Positions 1 to 12,373 of a stretch of 19,051 nt of DNA are shown piece by piece. The stretch's first letter is position 1. Each line of letters begins with the position of its first letter. The position numbers and the translations under genes were made by a program. The stretch is from the NCBI GenBank assembly GCA_038522735.1, contig JBCBJX010000058.1, positions 1 through 19,051 on the forward strand, written 5' to 3'. The notes under the pieces were generated by a model. That model had not been told where the DNA came from and searched no databases. It saw nothing but the letters and a program-made list of their open reading frames with translations. This stretch comes from JBCBJX01 sp038522735 (lineage in GTDB: Bacteria > Pseudomonadota > Alphaproteobacteria > Caulobacterales > Parvularculaceae).

Positions 1-1166
<1,166 letters not shown>

Positions 1167-1235
1167 GAGGCTCTCCTCTCTTTCCTGCGCTGCTCTCCGG
1201 CGGGCCGGTGCGCGCGAAATCAAAATCCGTTTACT

Positions 1236-1274
1236 GCGCGTCTGACGCGCCGACCCGGGGAGCGCCCTCCCCGG
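1236..1274 (-). promoter_or_regulatory. Two short hairpins in the rpoB-rpoC intercistronic gap
   Basis: Just after the rpoB stop codon there is a perfect 7-bp inverted repeat (1255-1261 with 1268-1274, 6-nt loop), followed by a second (1236-1242 with 1244-1250, effectively a 5-bp stem with a 5-nt loop). No uridine run follows either on the minus strand. I therefore read them as mRNA-stability or processing structures in the polycistronic transcript rather than terminators. The pairing is seen; the role is inferred. Confidence 0.35.
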
Positions 1275-1287
1275 CTGTTCTTGAAGA

Positions 1288-5367
<4,080 letters not shown>

Positions 5368-5670
5368 CGAGGTCCCTCTTCCTCACGTCCCTCCCGCTCC
5401 GGGCGCCCCGGGCGGCGGGCGCCGCGCGGAAACGGGAATTGCGGACCGCGCGCGTATGGCGCGTCCGCTTTGAAAGACGTCGGTTTTGATTACGAAATGT
5501 GGTTCACGCCGCCGCACGCTAAGGCCGCCGACGTTCCCGTCGACAGCGAACCGGTCAGATAGACCCGGTCAGGTGAAAAAGCAATAGCCCCATGCAAGGC
5601 CCGGACCCGTTTTTTCGAACGGGTCCGCGCCTCGCCATGGAGCCTCGCCGTAAACGACTGCGAGAGCCGC
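5368..5670 (-). promoter_or_regulatory. rplL-rpoB intercistronic region with a 9-bp stem-loop
   Basis: No gene is visible in this 303-nt gap. Its main structure on the minus strand is a perfect 9-bp hairpin (GGACCCGTT at 5626-5618 with AACGGGTCC at 5611-5603, 6-nt loop CGAAAA), about 45 nt after the rplL stop. No uridine tract follows immediately; a T5 run appears about 25 nt later. In enterobacteria the equivalent gap holds a partial attenuator and an RNase III site that lower rpoBC output relative to rplJL, so a similar role is plausible but unproven. An 8-bp direct repeat, CCGGTCAG, lies at 5551-5558 and 5565-5572 and is probably incidental. Confidence 0.4.
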
Positions 5671-6054
5671 TTATTTGAGTTCGACGGTCGCGCCGGCTTC
5701 CTCAAGCTTCTTCTTGAGCTCTTCGGCTTCGTCCTTGGAGACCGCCTCTTTGACCGCCTTCGGCGCGCTCTCGACGAGCTCTTTCGCCTCTTTGAGGCCG
5801 AGGCCGGTGATCGCGCGGACCTCTTTGATCACGTTGATCTTCTTGTCGCCGGCGGCGGCGAGAACGACGTCGAACTCGGTCTTTTCTTCCGCGGCCGCAG
5901 CGTCGCCGCCGCCCGCGCCCGGAGCGGCCGCGACCGCGACCGCGCCGGCCGCCGGCTCGATGCCGTACTCGTCTTTCAGGATATTTTTCAGCTCGGCCGC
6001 TTCGAGGAGCGTGAGGCCGACGATTTGTTCAGCAAGCGCTTTCAGGTCAGTCAT
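5671..6054 (-). CDS. rplL: 50S ribosomal protein L7/L12
   Basis: Stalk protein of 127 residues, of which several copies bind L10 and recruit translation GTPases to the ribosome. The layout is the usual one: an N-terminal dimerisation helix region (MTDLKALAEQIVGLTLLEAA), an Ala/Gly-rich flexible hinge at about residues 35-57, and a C-terminal domain. That domain has the conserved factor-binding sequence (INVIKEVRAITGLGLKEAKE) and ends GATVELK. The start ATG at 6054 has only a weak ribosome-binding site (AACGGAAAATTTCC), which suits translational coupling to rplJ, whose stop codon lies 45 nt upstream. The multiple copies per ribosome imply high translation, probably aided by that coupling. Confidence 0.99.
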   Translation of the reverse strand: MTDLKALAEQIVGLTLLEAAELKNILKDEYGIEPAAGAVAVAAAPGAGGGDAAAAEEKTEFDVVLAAAGDKKINVIKEVRAITGLGLKEAKELVESAPKAVKEAVSKDEAEELKKKLEEAGATVELK

Positions 6055-6099
6055 GGAAATTTTCCGTTTCTTCTGAGCAGGTTGAGTGGGGCGGCGCGC

Positions 6100-6615
6100 T
6101 TAAGCGGCCTCTTTTTCTTCGATCGTGGTGAGGATGGACGCGATGTTTGCGGCCGGTGCGGAGATCGCGCCCGCAAGGTTCGACGCCGGGGCGCCGATCT
6201 GCAGGACGATGGAGGCGATGATCTCCTCGCGCGACGGCATGGCGGCGAGCGCCTTTACGCCGGCTTCATCGAGGATCTCGGCGCCCATCGCGCCGCCGAG
6301 GATCTGGAGCCTGTCGTTGCCTTTGGCGTATTTCTCGATGACTTTCGCCGGAGCGACCGGGTCTTCGGCATAAGCGATCGCCGTCGGGCCTTTGAAGTAT
6401 TGAGAAATCGGCTCGGCCGGGGTGCCGGCGATGGCGATCTTGGCGAGGCGGTTCTTGACGATTTTCATCGACGCGCCCGCTTCGCGCAGCTGGGCGCGCA
6501 ACTCGGTCATCTCGGCGACATTGAGGCCGCCGTTGCCGACGACGAGGACGACGGCGTTCTTCTCGAACACGTCTTTCGTCCAGTCGACGGTCTCTGTCTT
6601 CTGGGTACGGTCCAT
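6100..6615 (-). CDS. rplJ: 50S ribosomal protein L10
   Basis: L10 of 171 residues, which anchors L7/L12 dimers to helix 42 of 23S rRNA. Seen in sequence: the N-terminal RNA-binding region (VVVGNGGLNVAEMTELRAQL), the conserved MKIVKNRLAKIA segment, and the GPTAIAYAEDPVAPAKVIEKYA region. A C-terminal amphipathic helix (NIASILTTIEEKEAA) is where L7/L12 dimers dock. The open frame extends further upstream, but the ATG at 6615 gives the family length and has a good Shine-Dalgarno (GGGAGCG, spacer about 6 nt), so I chose it. L10 or its L7/L12 complex is the known autoregulator of rplJL in other bacteria; the upstream leader here has features consistent with that. Confidence 0.98.
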   Translation of the reverse strand: MDRTQKTETVDWTKDVFEKNAVVLVVGNGGLNVAEMTELRAQLREAGASMKIVKNRLAKIAIAGTPAEPISQYFKGPTAIAYAEDPVAPAKVIEKYAKGNDRLQILGGAMGAEILDEAGVKALAAMPSREEIIASIVLQIGAPASNLAGAISAPAANIASILTTIEEKEAA

Positions 6616-6906
6616 AGGACGCTCCCACTGGTGCGAACTCTCTGATCTCTCAGGAGAAGCCCGCGGCTGCGATGTACGGAAACTGGAGACCAAAAAAGGC
6701 CCCCCGCTTCCGCGGAAGAGCCTGCCCAAGAAGATCGGCCGCCGAACCGCAAGCGATCCGTCCGGTCTCAACCCTCTGTCTGGCCCGGTAATTAAGCCTT
6801 CAATCGAAAGCGCCGGACGTCTCGGACAGGGTGACGGACGGCGAACCGCCCGTCGGGACGCGCTCTATGACCGAAGAGGCAAAAGAGCGCAAGAGGTTTG
6901 AGAGGC
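6616..6906 (-). promoter_or_regulatory. Long structured rplJ leader (L10 leader-like)
   Basis: This 291-nt gap between rplA and rplJ has no gene. On the minus strand it carries a terminator-like hairpin (annotated separately). A long-range 6-bp complementarity is also present: GAGACC at 6769-6764 can pair with GGTCTC at 6691-6686, and the GGTCTC starts directly after the hairpin's T run. A further GATCG/CGATC pairing lies between them. Position and structure match the L10 autoregulatory leaders known from enterobacteria and Bacillus. Assignment to the Rfam L10_leader family was not tested. I see no convincing internal promoter. Confidence 0.55.
6692..6723 (-). terminator. Intrinsic terminator-like attenuator in the rplJ leader
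   Basis: On the minus strand, TCTTCCGC (6719-6712) pairs with GCGGGGGG (6707-6700) around a GGAA tetraloop of the GNRA type, with some G-T wobble. Flanking AGG (6723-6721) pairs with CCT (6699-6697), leaving one bulged C. The stem runs directly into a run of six T residues (6697-6692). This is a canonical intrinsic terminator layout placed about 80 nt before the rplJ start, inside an operon that must be read through. It therefore suggests conditional attenuation rather than an operon end. Confidence 0.6.
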
Positions 6907-7611
6907 TTACGCCCCCGTCGCAGTCGCATCGGCGACGTCGACTTTCACGCCCGGCCCCATGGTCGAGGAAAGCGCGATTTTCTTGATGTACGTGCCCTTG
7001 GCCCCGGAGGGCTTGGCTTTGGCGACGGCGTCGATAAAGGCGCGCACGTTCTGCTCGATGGCGGCCTCTTCGAAGCTCGCTTTGCCGACGCCGGCGTGGA
7101 TGACGCCCGCTTTTTCGACCCGGAACTGAACGGCGCCGCCCTTGGCGTCGGTGACGGCTTTGGCGACATCCGGGGTCACGGTTCCGACCTTCGGGTTCGG
7201 CATGAGGCCTTTGGGGCCGAGCACTTTGCCGAGACGTCCGACGAGCGGCATCATGTCGGGCGTCGCAATCACCCGGTCGAAGTCCGAGCGGCCGCCCTGG
7301 ATTTCTTCAACCAGGTCCTCCGCGCCGACAATATCGGCGCCCGCCGCTTTCGCGGCCTCGGCCTTATCGTCCTTCGCAAAGACGGCGACGCGGATCGTCT
7401 TGCCCGTGCCGGCCGGAAGGTTGCAGACGCCCCGCACCATCTGGTCGGCGTGGCGCGGATCGACGCCGAGGTTCATCGAGATCTCGATGGTCTCGTCAAA
7501 TTTCGTGTTGGCGTTTGCTTTCACCGTTTTCACCGCGTCGGCGATGGAGACGGTCGCGTTCGGATCGACGCCCTCCCGGAGGGCTTTGATGCGTTTTCCA
7601 ATTTTCGGCAT
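6907..7611 (-). CDS. rplA: 50S ribosomal protein L1
   Basis: L1 of 234 residues, the same length as E. coli L1; it forms the mobile L1 stalk that helps release E-site tRNA. Seen: N-terminal GKRIKALREGVD, the first-domain segment TIEISMNLGVDPRHADQMVRG, and GTGKTIRVAVFAKDD. The inserted domain holds DMMPLVGRLGKVLGPKGLMP with NPKVGTVT, and the C-terminal GTYIKKIALSSTMGPGVKVD lies in the rRNA-binding part. The start ATG at 7611 lies 5 nt after the rplK stop and its ribosome site (GGAG) sits within the end of rplK, so the two are translationally coupled. In E. coli, L1 represses rplKA translation by binding the rplK leader. Confidence 0.99.
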   Translation of the reverse strand: MPKIGKRIKALREGVDPNATVSIADAVKTVKANANTKFDETIEISMNLGVDPRHADQMVRGVCNLPAGTGKTIRVAVFAKDDKAEAAKAAGADIVGAEDLVEEIQGGRSDFDRVIATPDMMPLVGRLGKVLGPKGLMPNPKVGTVTPDVAKAVTDAKGGAVQFRVEKAGVIHAGVGKASFEEAAIEQNVRAFIDAVAKAKPSGAKGTYIKKIALSSTMGPGVKVDVADATATGA

Positions 7612-7616
7612 GGGTC

Positions 7617-8045
7617 TTACTCCGTCACCTCAAGACCCATCGCGCGCGCCGATCCTTCGATGATCTTGGTCGCGGCGTCGAGGTCGTTGGCGTTCAGGTC
7701 CTTCATCTTCGCTTCGGCGATCTCGCGGCACTGGTCGCGGGAGACCTTACCGGCGACGGTCTTGCCGGGCTCCGAGCCGCCCTTTTGCAGCTTCGCGGCT
7801 TTCTTCAGGAAGAAGGACGCGGGCGGGCTTTTCGTTTCGAAGGTGAACGACTTGTCGGAGTAGATCGTGATGATCGTGGGGACGGGCATCCCCTTCTCCA
7901 TCTCCTGCGAGGCGGCGTTGAACGCCTTGCAGAACTCCATGATGTTGAGACCACGCTGGCCAAGTGCGGGGCCGATCGGCGGCGACGGGTTCGCCGCGCC
8001 GGCCGGAACCTGAAGCTTCAGGTAGCCGGTGACTTTCTTCGCCAT
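7617..8045 (-). CDS. rplK: 50S ribosomal protein L11
   Basis: L11 of 142 residues, part of the GTPase-associated centre together with L10 and L7/L12. The proline-rich N-terminal switch that contacts thiostrepton-type drugs is intact (PAGAANPSPPIGPALGQRGL, then NIMEFCKAFN). The C-terminal rRNA-binding domain is also intact (SPPASFFLKKAAKLQKGS-like segment, then DLNANDLDAATKIIEGSARAMGLEV). The ATG at 8045 has a clear Shine-Dalgarno (GGAAGG, spacer about 6 nt). It is the first gene of the rplKAJL-rpoBC run here. In most bacteria nusG lies immediately upstream, but here the next upstream gene is a peptidase. Confidence 0.99.
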   Translation of the reverse strand: MAKKVTGYLKLQVPAGAANPSPPIGPALGQRGLNIMEFCKAFNAASQEMEKGMPVPTIITIYSDKSFTFETKSPPASFFLKKAAKLQKGGSEPGKTVAGKVSRDQCREIAEAKMKDLNANDLDAATKIIEGSARAMGLEVTE

Positions 8046-8229
8046 GATATACCTTCCAGTTAGGCTGAAGGGTCGCGGTGCGGCTCAAGACGCAGGGCTT
8101 CGCGCCCGCCTCCCGCGAGAGCGGCGGGCTTTAGCCGAAAGAGGCGGTCGAAGCAATAAGGCCGGCCCGCGCGGCGACGGGCGAGAACGGACGGATCAGC
8201 GGACCGTCGCGGATACTCCGGGCGCTCCG
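8046..8229 (-). promoter_or_regulatory. rplK leader/promoter region with a strong hairpin
   Basis: Since nusG is not upstream, the rplK operon needs its own promoter here. The best minus-strand match I see is TTGCTT (8156-8151), a 17-nt spacer, then TAAAGC (8133-8128); both boxes match consensus only about half-way. A perfect 7-bp stem (GCCCGCC at 8129-8123 with GGCGGGC at 8110-8104) with an extra CTCT/GGAG inner stem lies just downstream and overlaps the proposed start site. Promoter and hairpin may therefore not both be used as drawn. Another 7-bp inverted repeat, 8174-8180 with 8204-8210, follows the peptidase stop without a T run. Confidence 0.35.
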
Positions 8230-10167
8230 TTACTCGTCGCCAAGCACCTTCTCGATGAAGAGCGCCACCGCCTCCGTCATCGCGTCCCGGTTCGACTTCT
8301 TGCGGAAGCCGTGGCCCTCGTCCTTCGCGGCCATGTACCAGGCCTCGATGTCGTTCTCCCGCATGGCGGCGAGAATTTGTTCGGCTTCGGAGGCCGGCAC
8401 CCGCGGATCGTTCAGACCCTGGATGATGAAAAGGGGCGCGCGGATCTCGTCCGCCCGCGTCAGCGGCGATATCGAGTCGAGGAAGGCCCGCATCTCGGGG
8501 TCGCGCTCATCGCCGTACTCCGGACGCCGCACGTCCTTTCTGTACTCGGCGGTGTTTTCCAGGAACGTCACGAAGTTGGAGATGCCGACGATATCGACGC
8601 CGCCGGCGAGGCGGTCGTTGAAGCGCACCATGGAGGCGAGGACCATATAGCCGCCGTATGAGCCGCCGTAGACCATGACGCGCTCGCCATCGAGGTCAGG
8701 CGCCGCGTCGATCCAGTCGAGAAGCGCGCCGATGTCTTTGACCGAGTCCTCGCGCTTGCGGCCGTTGTCGAGGGCGACATAGGTCTTTCCGAACCCGGAG
8801 GACCCGCGCACGTTCGGCACGACCACCGCGACGCCGAGCTCCTGCGCCCAGAACTGATAGGTGGAGGAGAACGTCGGCCGCGCCTGGCCTTCCGGCCCGC
8901 CGTGAATGGAGACGACCACCGGGTGCGGTCCCGCCCCCTCCGGTCTGTAGATGAAGGCGGGGATGCGCCGCGGCGCGCCGTCGACCTCGTCGAATGTCGG
9001 ATAGTCGAACATCTCCGGGCGGAAGAAGGCGTCCGGGTCAAGACCGCCGACTTCGCTCTGCGTCCAACGCGCGAGCTTGCCGCGTCGCCCGAGCCGCCAG
9101 GTGTAGACGTCGGAGGGGGCGTCGGCGGCGTTCAGGGTGAAGCCGAGGGCGCTTCCGTCCGGCGCGAACTCCAGCCCGCCCACGGCGCCCGACGGCAGGT
9201 CCGGCGCCGGCAGATCGCGGTCATCCTTCAGACGGCGGATATAAAGCCTCGAGCGCCCGGCCTCATTGGTCGTGAAGGCGTAGACGTCGCCCGTTGGCGA
9301 GATATCAAGCGCGGCGACATCCCAATCGATGTCCGGCGTGATGTTCGTCTTCTCGCCCGTCTTGATGTCGTAAAGGTAAAGGGAACGGAACTCTCCGTCT
9401 TCGTCCGAGGAGAAGAACAGCGTCCCGCCATCGGGGCCGAAGGCGGCCGCTCCGTAGGAGATCTTCTCGTCGGAGGGGTTCACCCGCGCCGCCTCGCCGC
9501 TCTCGATATCAAGCAGCCAGAGCGAGTTTTCGTTGATCGACACATAGTCGCGCAGAAGCAATGTCGATCCGTCTGGTGAGAATTCGATCGGCGCCATCCA
9601 CGCCGCCTTCTCGAACACGATGCGGCGGTTCTGCGGCGCATCCTCGTCGGCGACGACGATACCGCGGGTCGTGCCTTCAAGCGTCGTGTACCAGGCGAGC
9701 TTGTCGCCCTCCGGAGACCAGACGGCGCCGCCTTTACGGCCCTGTCCGTCCGAAATACGCGTCGCCGCCCCGGTCGCCCGGTTGAAGATGAAGACCTGGT
9801 AGTTCTCGTCGCCGCCTTCGTCGCGGGTGAAGGCGAAAAAGTCCGCATCCGTCGGAGACGGCGAAACGCCGCCCAGAGGCTCGTCGTAGAACGTTATCTG
9901 GCGGCGCGCGCCCATCGGCTCGGAGACATGGTGGATCTGCCTCGTCTCGCCGAAGCGTGTCGCGACGAGAACGCCCTCTCCGTCGGCTGAGAAGCCGACA
10001 AGACCGCCGGAGCGCGTATTCTGATACTGCCGGAGCCGTTCCGCGAGAGCCGGCGGTGTCTCCGGCACGTTCTCCAGGACGAGCGCGCCCCGCTCCAAGC
10101 GCTCCTGCGCGGAGGCGGGCGCCGCGACAACGACGGCGAAGGCGGCGGCGATACGGACGGCTTTCAT
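8230..10167 (-). CDS. Secreted S9-family (prolyl oligopeptidase/acylaminoacyl-type) serine peptidase
   Basis: Predicted exported serine peptidase of 645 residues. A signal peptide is clear (MKAVRIAAAFAVVVAAPASA, cleavage before QE), with no lipobox, so the product is probably periplasmic. Residues about 50-390 form a beta-propeller built of repeated WSPEGDKLAWY- and FSPDGSTLLL-like strands. Residues about 400-645 form the alpha/beta-hydrolase domain with oxyanion sequence IHGGPEGQ. The catalytic triad is Ser503 in GGSYGGYM, Asp587 in LNDPRVP and His619 in DEGHGF. The open frame extends upstream, but the ATG at 10167 gives the signal peptide and is preceded by GGGGAG, so it is the start. Such enzymes cleave short oligopeptides, sometimes after proline or from acylated N-termini; the exact substrate cannot be told. 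It reads divergently from otsA. Confidence 0.93.
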   Translation of the reverse strand: MKAVRIAAAFAVVVAAPASAQERLERGALVLENVPETPPALAERLRQYQNTRSGGLVGFSADGEGVLVATRFGETRQIHHVSEPMGARRQITFYDEPLGGVSPSPTDADFFAFTRDEGGDENYQVFIFNRATGAATRISDGQGRKGGAVWSPEGDKLAWYTTLEGTTRGIVVADEDAPQNRRIVFEKAAWMAPIEFSPDGSTLLLRDYVSINENSLWLLDIESGEAARVNPSDEKISYGAAAFGPDGGTLFFSSDEDGEFRSLYLYDIKTGEKTNITPDIDWDVAALDISPTGDVYAFTTNEAGRSRLYIRRLKDDRDLPAPDLPSGAVGGLEFAPDGSALGFTLNAADAPSDVYTWRLGRRGKLARWTQSEVGGLDPDAFFRPEMFDYPTFDEVDGAPRRIPAFIYRPEGAGPHPVVVSIHGGPEGQARPTFSSTYQFWAQELGVAVVVPNVRGSSGFGKTYVALDNGRKREDSVKDIGALLDWIDAAPDLDGERVMVYGGSYGGYMVLASMVRFNDRLAGGVDIVGISNFVTFLENTAEYRKDVRRPEYGDERDPEMRAFLDSISPLTRADEIRAPLFIIQGLNDPRVPASEAEQILAAMRENDIEAWYMAAKDEGHGFRKKSNRDAMTEAVALFIEKVLGDE

Positions 10168-10193
10168 CGGTTTCTCCCCAGAAGCATGAGGGC

Positions 10194-10221
10194 AACCTAG
10201 ACGCCGGGGCGGCGCAACCAA
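10194..10221 (-). promoter_or_regulatory. Candidate promoter for the S9 peptidase gene
   Basis: On the minus strand TTGGTT (10221-10216), a 16-nt spacer and TAGGTT (10199-10194) lie about 27 nt before the peptidase ATG. Match to a housekeeping promoter is moderate (4 and 3 of 6). A copy of the sequence CGCCGGGGCG fills most of the spacer (10202-10211). Confidence 0.3.
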
Positions 10222-10234
10222 AACCCGAGGCGCA

Positions 10235-10263
10235 TTGGCCCGCCGGGGCGAACCGTCTACGCT
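10235..10263 (+). promoter_or_regulatory. Candidate promoter for otsA giving a leaderless or nearly leaderless mRNA
   Basis: TTGGCC (10235-10240), a 17-nt spacer and TACGCT (10258-10263) lie so close to the otsA ATG (10272) that transcription would begin within a nucleotide or two of the start codon. This agrees with the lack of any Shine-Dalgarno before otsA. The boxes match consensus only 4 and 3 of 6. A second copy of CGCCGGGGCG sits in this spacer (10241-10250). No EcfG-type GGAAC...CGTT general-stress promoter was found in the gap. Confidence 0.3.
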
Positions 10264-10271
10264 GCGCCGCA

Positions 10272-11648
10272 ATGGGCCGCCTGATCGCCATATCGAACCG
10301 CACCGCCGCCGATCCGGCGGCCCGGGCGGGCGGGCTCGCCGTCGCAGTCTGGGACGCGCTTAAGTCGACAGGCGGCGCCTGGTTCGGCTGGAGCGGCGAT
10401 CTCATCGAGACGCCGTCGCGCACCTTGAAGGTCCTCGACGACGAGGGCGTTGAGTTCGTGCTGACCGACCTCACCCACGACGAGTACGAGGGTTATTATC
10501 TTCAGTACGCCAACCGCGTCATCTGGCCGGTCTTTCATTCGCGCGTCGATATCGCCCATTTCGAACACGAGGCTTTCGAGATCTACGCCCGCGTCAACGA
10601 GCGGATCGCAGGCCTCGTCTCCGGCCGTCTGCGCGAGGACGACCAGGTCTGGGTGCACGATTATCATTTCCTATTGATGGGCGACGCCCTGCGCCGGGCT
10701 GGATGGGACGGCGCTCTGGGCTTCTTCCTCCACATCCCGTTTCCCTCGACGGACACTTTCCGCGCCCTGCCGGAGCATGCGCGCATCGCCCGCGCCCTCT
10801 GCGCGTTCGACGTCGTCGGCGTCCAGTCGGACGGAGACCGGGCCCACCTCGCCCAGTATCTTGTCGACGACTGCGGCGGCGAAGAACTGAGGAACGGGCG
10901 CATCAGCGTTTTCGGCAAAATCGTAAAGGTCGCCGCCTATCCGATCGGGATCGACGCTCAGGCGATCGAACGCGCCGCCGTTTCGGAAACGGCGGAGACC
11001 GCTGCTCGTCGGATCGGGCGGTTTCTCGGCGAGCGACGCTTGATCGTCGGCGTCGACCGGATGGACTATTCCAAAGGCCTGCCCCAGCGCTTCGAGGCGG
11101 TCGGCAAGCTGCTCGACACCTATACGGAATATCACGGCAAGGTCTCGTTCACCCAGATCGCTCCGCCGTCCCGATCAAAAGTCGAGGAGTACCGGGAGCT
11201 GCGCGAGACCCTCGACGGCCTCGCGGGCCGCATCAACGGCGATTACGGCGATCTCGACTGGATTCCGATCCGCTATCTCGCCCGCTCCTACGCGCGGGAG
11301 GAGCTCGCCGGCGTCTTCCGTCTCGCCGATGTCGGCCTCGTGACGCCGCTTCGCGACGGCATGAACCTCGTCGCGAAGGAATACGTCATGGCGCAGGACC
11401 CGGAGGATCCGGGCGTCCTGATCCTTTCGGAATTCGCCGGCGCCGCCGAACAGCTGACAAGCGCCCTCCTCGTCAATCCGCACGACGCGATGGGCGTCGC
11501 CGAGACGGTCCATCAGGCGCTTTCCATGTCCCTCACTGAGCGAAAAGAACGCTGGACGGCGCTTCGGGACGTGATCGTCAGTAAGGATATTAACTGGTGG
11601 CGCGGGCTATTCCTCGCCGACCTCGAAGCGGCGCGATCCGAAGCGTGA
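10272..11648 (+). CDS. otsA: Alpha,alpha-trehalose-phosphate synthase (UDP-forming)
   Basis: GT20 glycosyltransferase of 458 residues, close to the usual 450-475. It joins glucose from UDP-glucose to glucose-6-phosphate, giving trehalose-6-phosphate in the cytosol. Active-site residues line up with E. coli OtsA. These are the glycine loop (SNR at 8-10, RAGGLA at 18-23), W40, YYLQYAN (75-81), D130 in WVHDYH, and H154 in FLHIPFPS. R263 and K268 lie in GVDRMDYSKGL, and D362 to E370 in LRDGMNLVAKEYV. The frame is open far upstream, but the ATG at 10272 begins exactly at the family N-terminus (MGRLIAISNR). No ribosome site precedes it. Its stop overlaps the otsB start, so this is the first gene of a coupled otsA-otsB-GH15 operon. 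Trehalose made this way usually protects against osmotic or desiccation stress. Confidence 0.97.
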   Translation: MGRLIAISNRTAADPAARAGGLAVAVWDALKSTGGAWFGWSGDLIETPSRTLKVLDDEGVEFVLTDLTHDEYEGYYLQYANRVIWPVFHSRVDIAHFEHEAFEIYARVNERIAGLVSGRLREDDQVWVHDYHFLLMGDALRRAGWDGALGFFLHIPFPSTDTFRALPEHARIARALCAFDVVGVQSDGDRAHLAQYLVDDCGGEELRNGRISVFGKIVKVAAYPIGIDAQAIERAAVSETAETAARRIGRFLGERRLIVGVDRMDYSKGLPQRFEAVGKLLDTYTEYHGKVSFTQIAPPSRSKVEEYRELRETLDGLAGRINGDYGDLDWIPIRYLARSYAREELAGVFRLADVGLVTPLRDGMNLVAKEYVMAQDPEDPGVLILSEFAGAAEQLTSALLVNPHDAMGVAETVHQALSMSLTERKERWTALRDVIVSKDINWWRGLFLADLEAARSEA

Positions 11649-12373
11649 CGTCCGCCCCATCGACCGACCCGCCGCGTCTGCAAGGCGATGAAGCGCTGTT
11701 CATCGATTTCGACGGCACGCTCGCGCCGATCCAAAACGATCCCAATACGGTGGAGCTGCCGCGGATTGCGGAGGGCGCGCTCCACGCCCTGAAAGAGCGC
11801 CTCGAAGGCGCTGTCGCAATCCTCAGCGGGCGGGACGTCCGTGACTTGACCAATCGCGTCTCAACGGCGTTCTGGCGCGCCGGCGCCCACGGTGTTGAAA
11901 TCTGCACGCCCGGCGAAGCGCCGACGGCGGCGGTCGCCGATGCGCCGATACTGGAAGCCGTCCAGGAGAAGATCGTCGGACTGGTTGGCGTCTGGGCGGA
12001 GAGCAAAGGTCCCGTCGTCGCCGTCCACTATCGCAGGGGGCCGGAGCACGCCGAGGACGTGCGAAGGGCGCTGAAAGACGTCCTCGGATCGTTCGACAGC
12101 TACACGCTTCAGGAGGGCAAGATGGTCTTGGAGCTGAAACCAGTGGGTGCGAATAAAGGCGAAGCGCTCAGCCGCCTTATGCAGGAGACGCCCTTCGCCG
12201 GACGCAAGCCGGTGATGATCGGCGACGATACGACGGACGAGGACGGGTTCGCAGCGGCGCGAAGTCTGGGCGGATACGGCGTCAAAGTCGGGGACGGAGC
12301 AACGGCTGCGAGATATCGGTTGACGGATCCAAAAGAGGTTGCATCGTGGCTTTCGACGGGAGTTCGGCCGTGA
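11645..12373 (+). CDS. otsB: Trehalose-6-phosphate phosphatase
   Basis: HAD-superfamily phosphatase of 242 residues that converts trehalose-6-phosphate to trehalose. All HAD motifs are present: motif I DFDGTL (nucleophile D21, acid/base D23), motif II S61 in ILSGRD, motif III lysine K171 in GANKG, and motif IV D194/D195 in GDDTTDED. The substrate-binding cap region includes the EGKMVLELKP segment. An in-frame ATG lies 48 nt upstream inside otsA. I prefer the GTG at 11645 because its GTGA overlaps the otsA stop, the classic coupled arrangement, and because the extra residues (MARAIPRRPRSG) are merely otsA sequence in another frame. No strong Shine-Dalgarno is seen, which fits coupling to otsA translation. 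Confidence 0.95.
   Translation: MTSAPSTDPPRLQGDEALFIDFDGTLAPIQNDPNTVELPRIAEGALHALKERLEGAVAILSGRDVRDLTNRVSTAFWRAGAHGVEICTPGEAPTAAVADAPILEAVQEKIVGLVGVWAESKGPVVAVHYRRGPEHAEDVRRALKDVLGSFDSYTLQEGKMVLELKPVGANKGEALSRLMQETPFAGRKPVMIGDDTTDEDGFAAARSLGGYGVKVGDGATAARYRLTDPKEVASWLSTGVRP

Noticed and set aside
1236..1274. rpoB-rpoC gap hairpins as a terminator
   Set aside because: No T run follows on the minus strand and rpoBC is expected to be co-transcribed.
5551..5572. 8-bp direct repeat CCGGTCAG in the rpoB leader
   Set aside because: Too short and GC-rich to be distinguished from chance.
10168..10271. EcfG-type general stress promoter (GGAAC, 16-17 nt, CGTT) for the trehalose operon
   Set aside because: No such element is present in the gap; only weak housekeeping-like boxes are seen.
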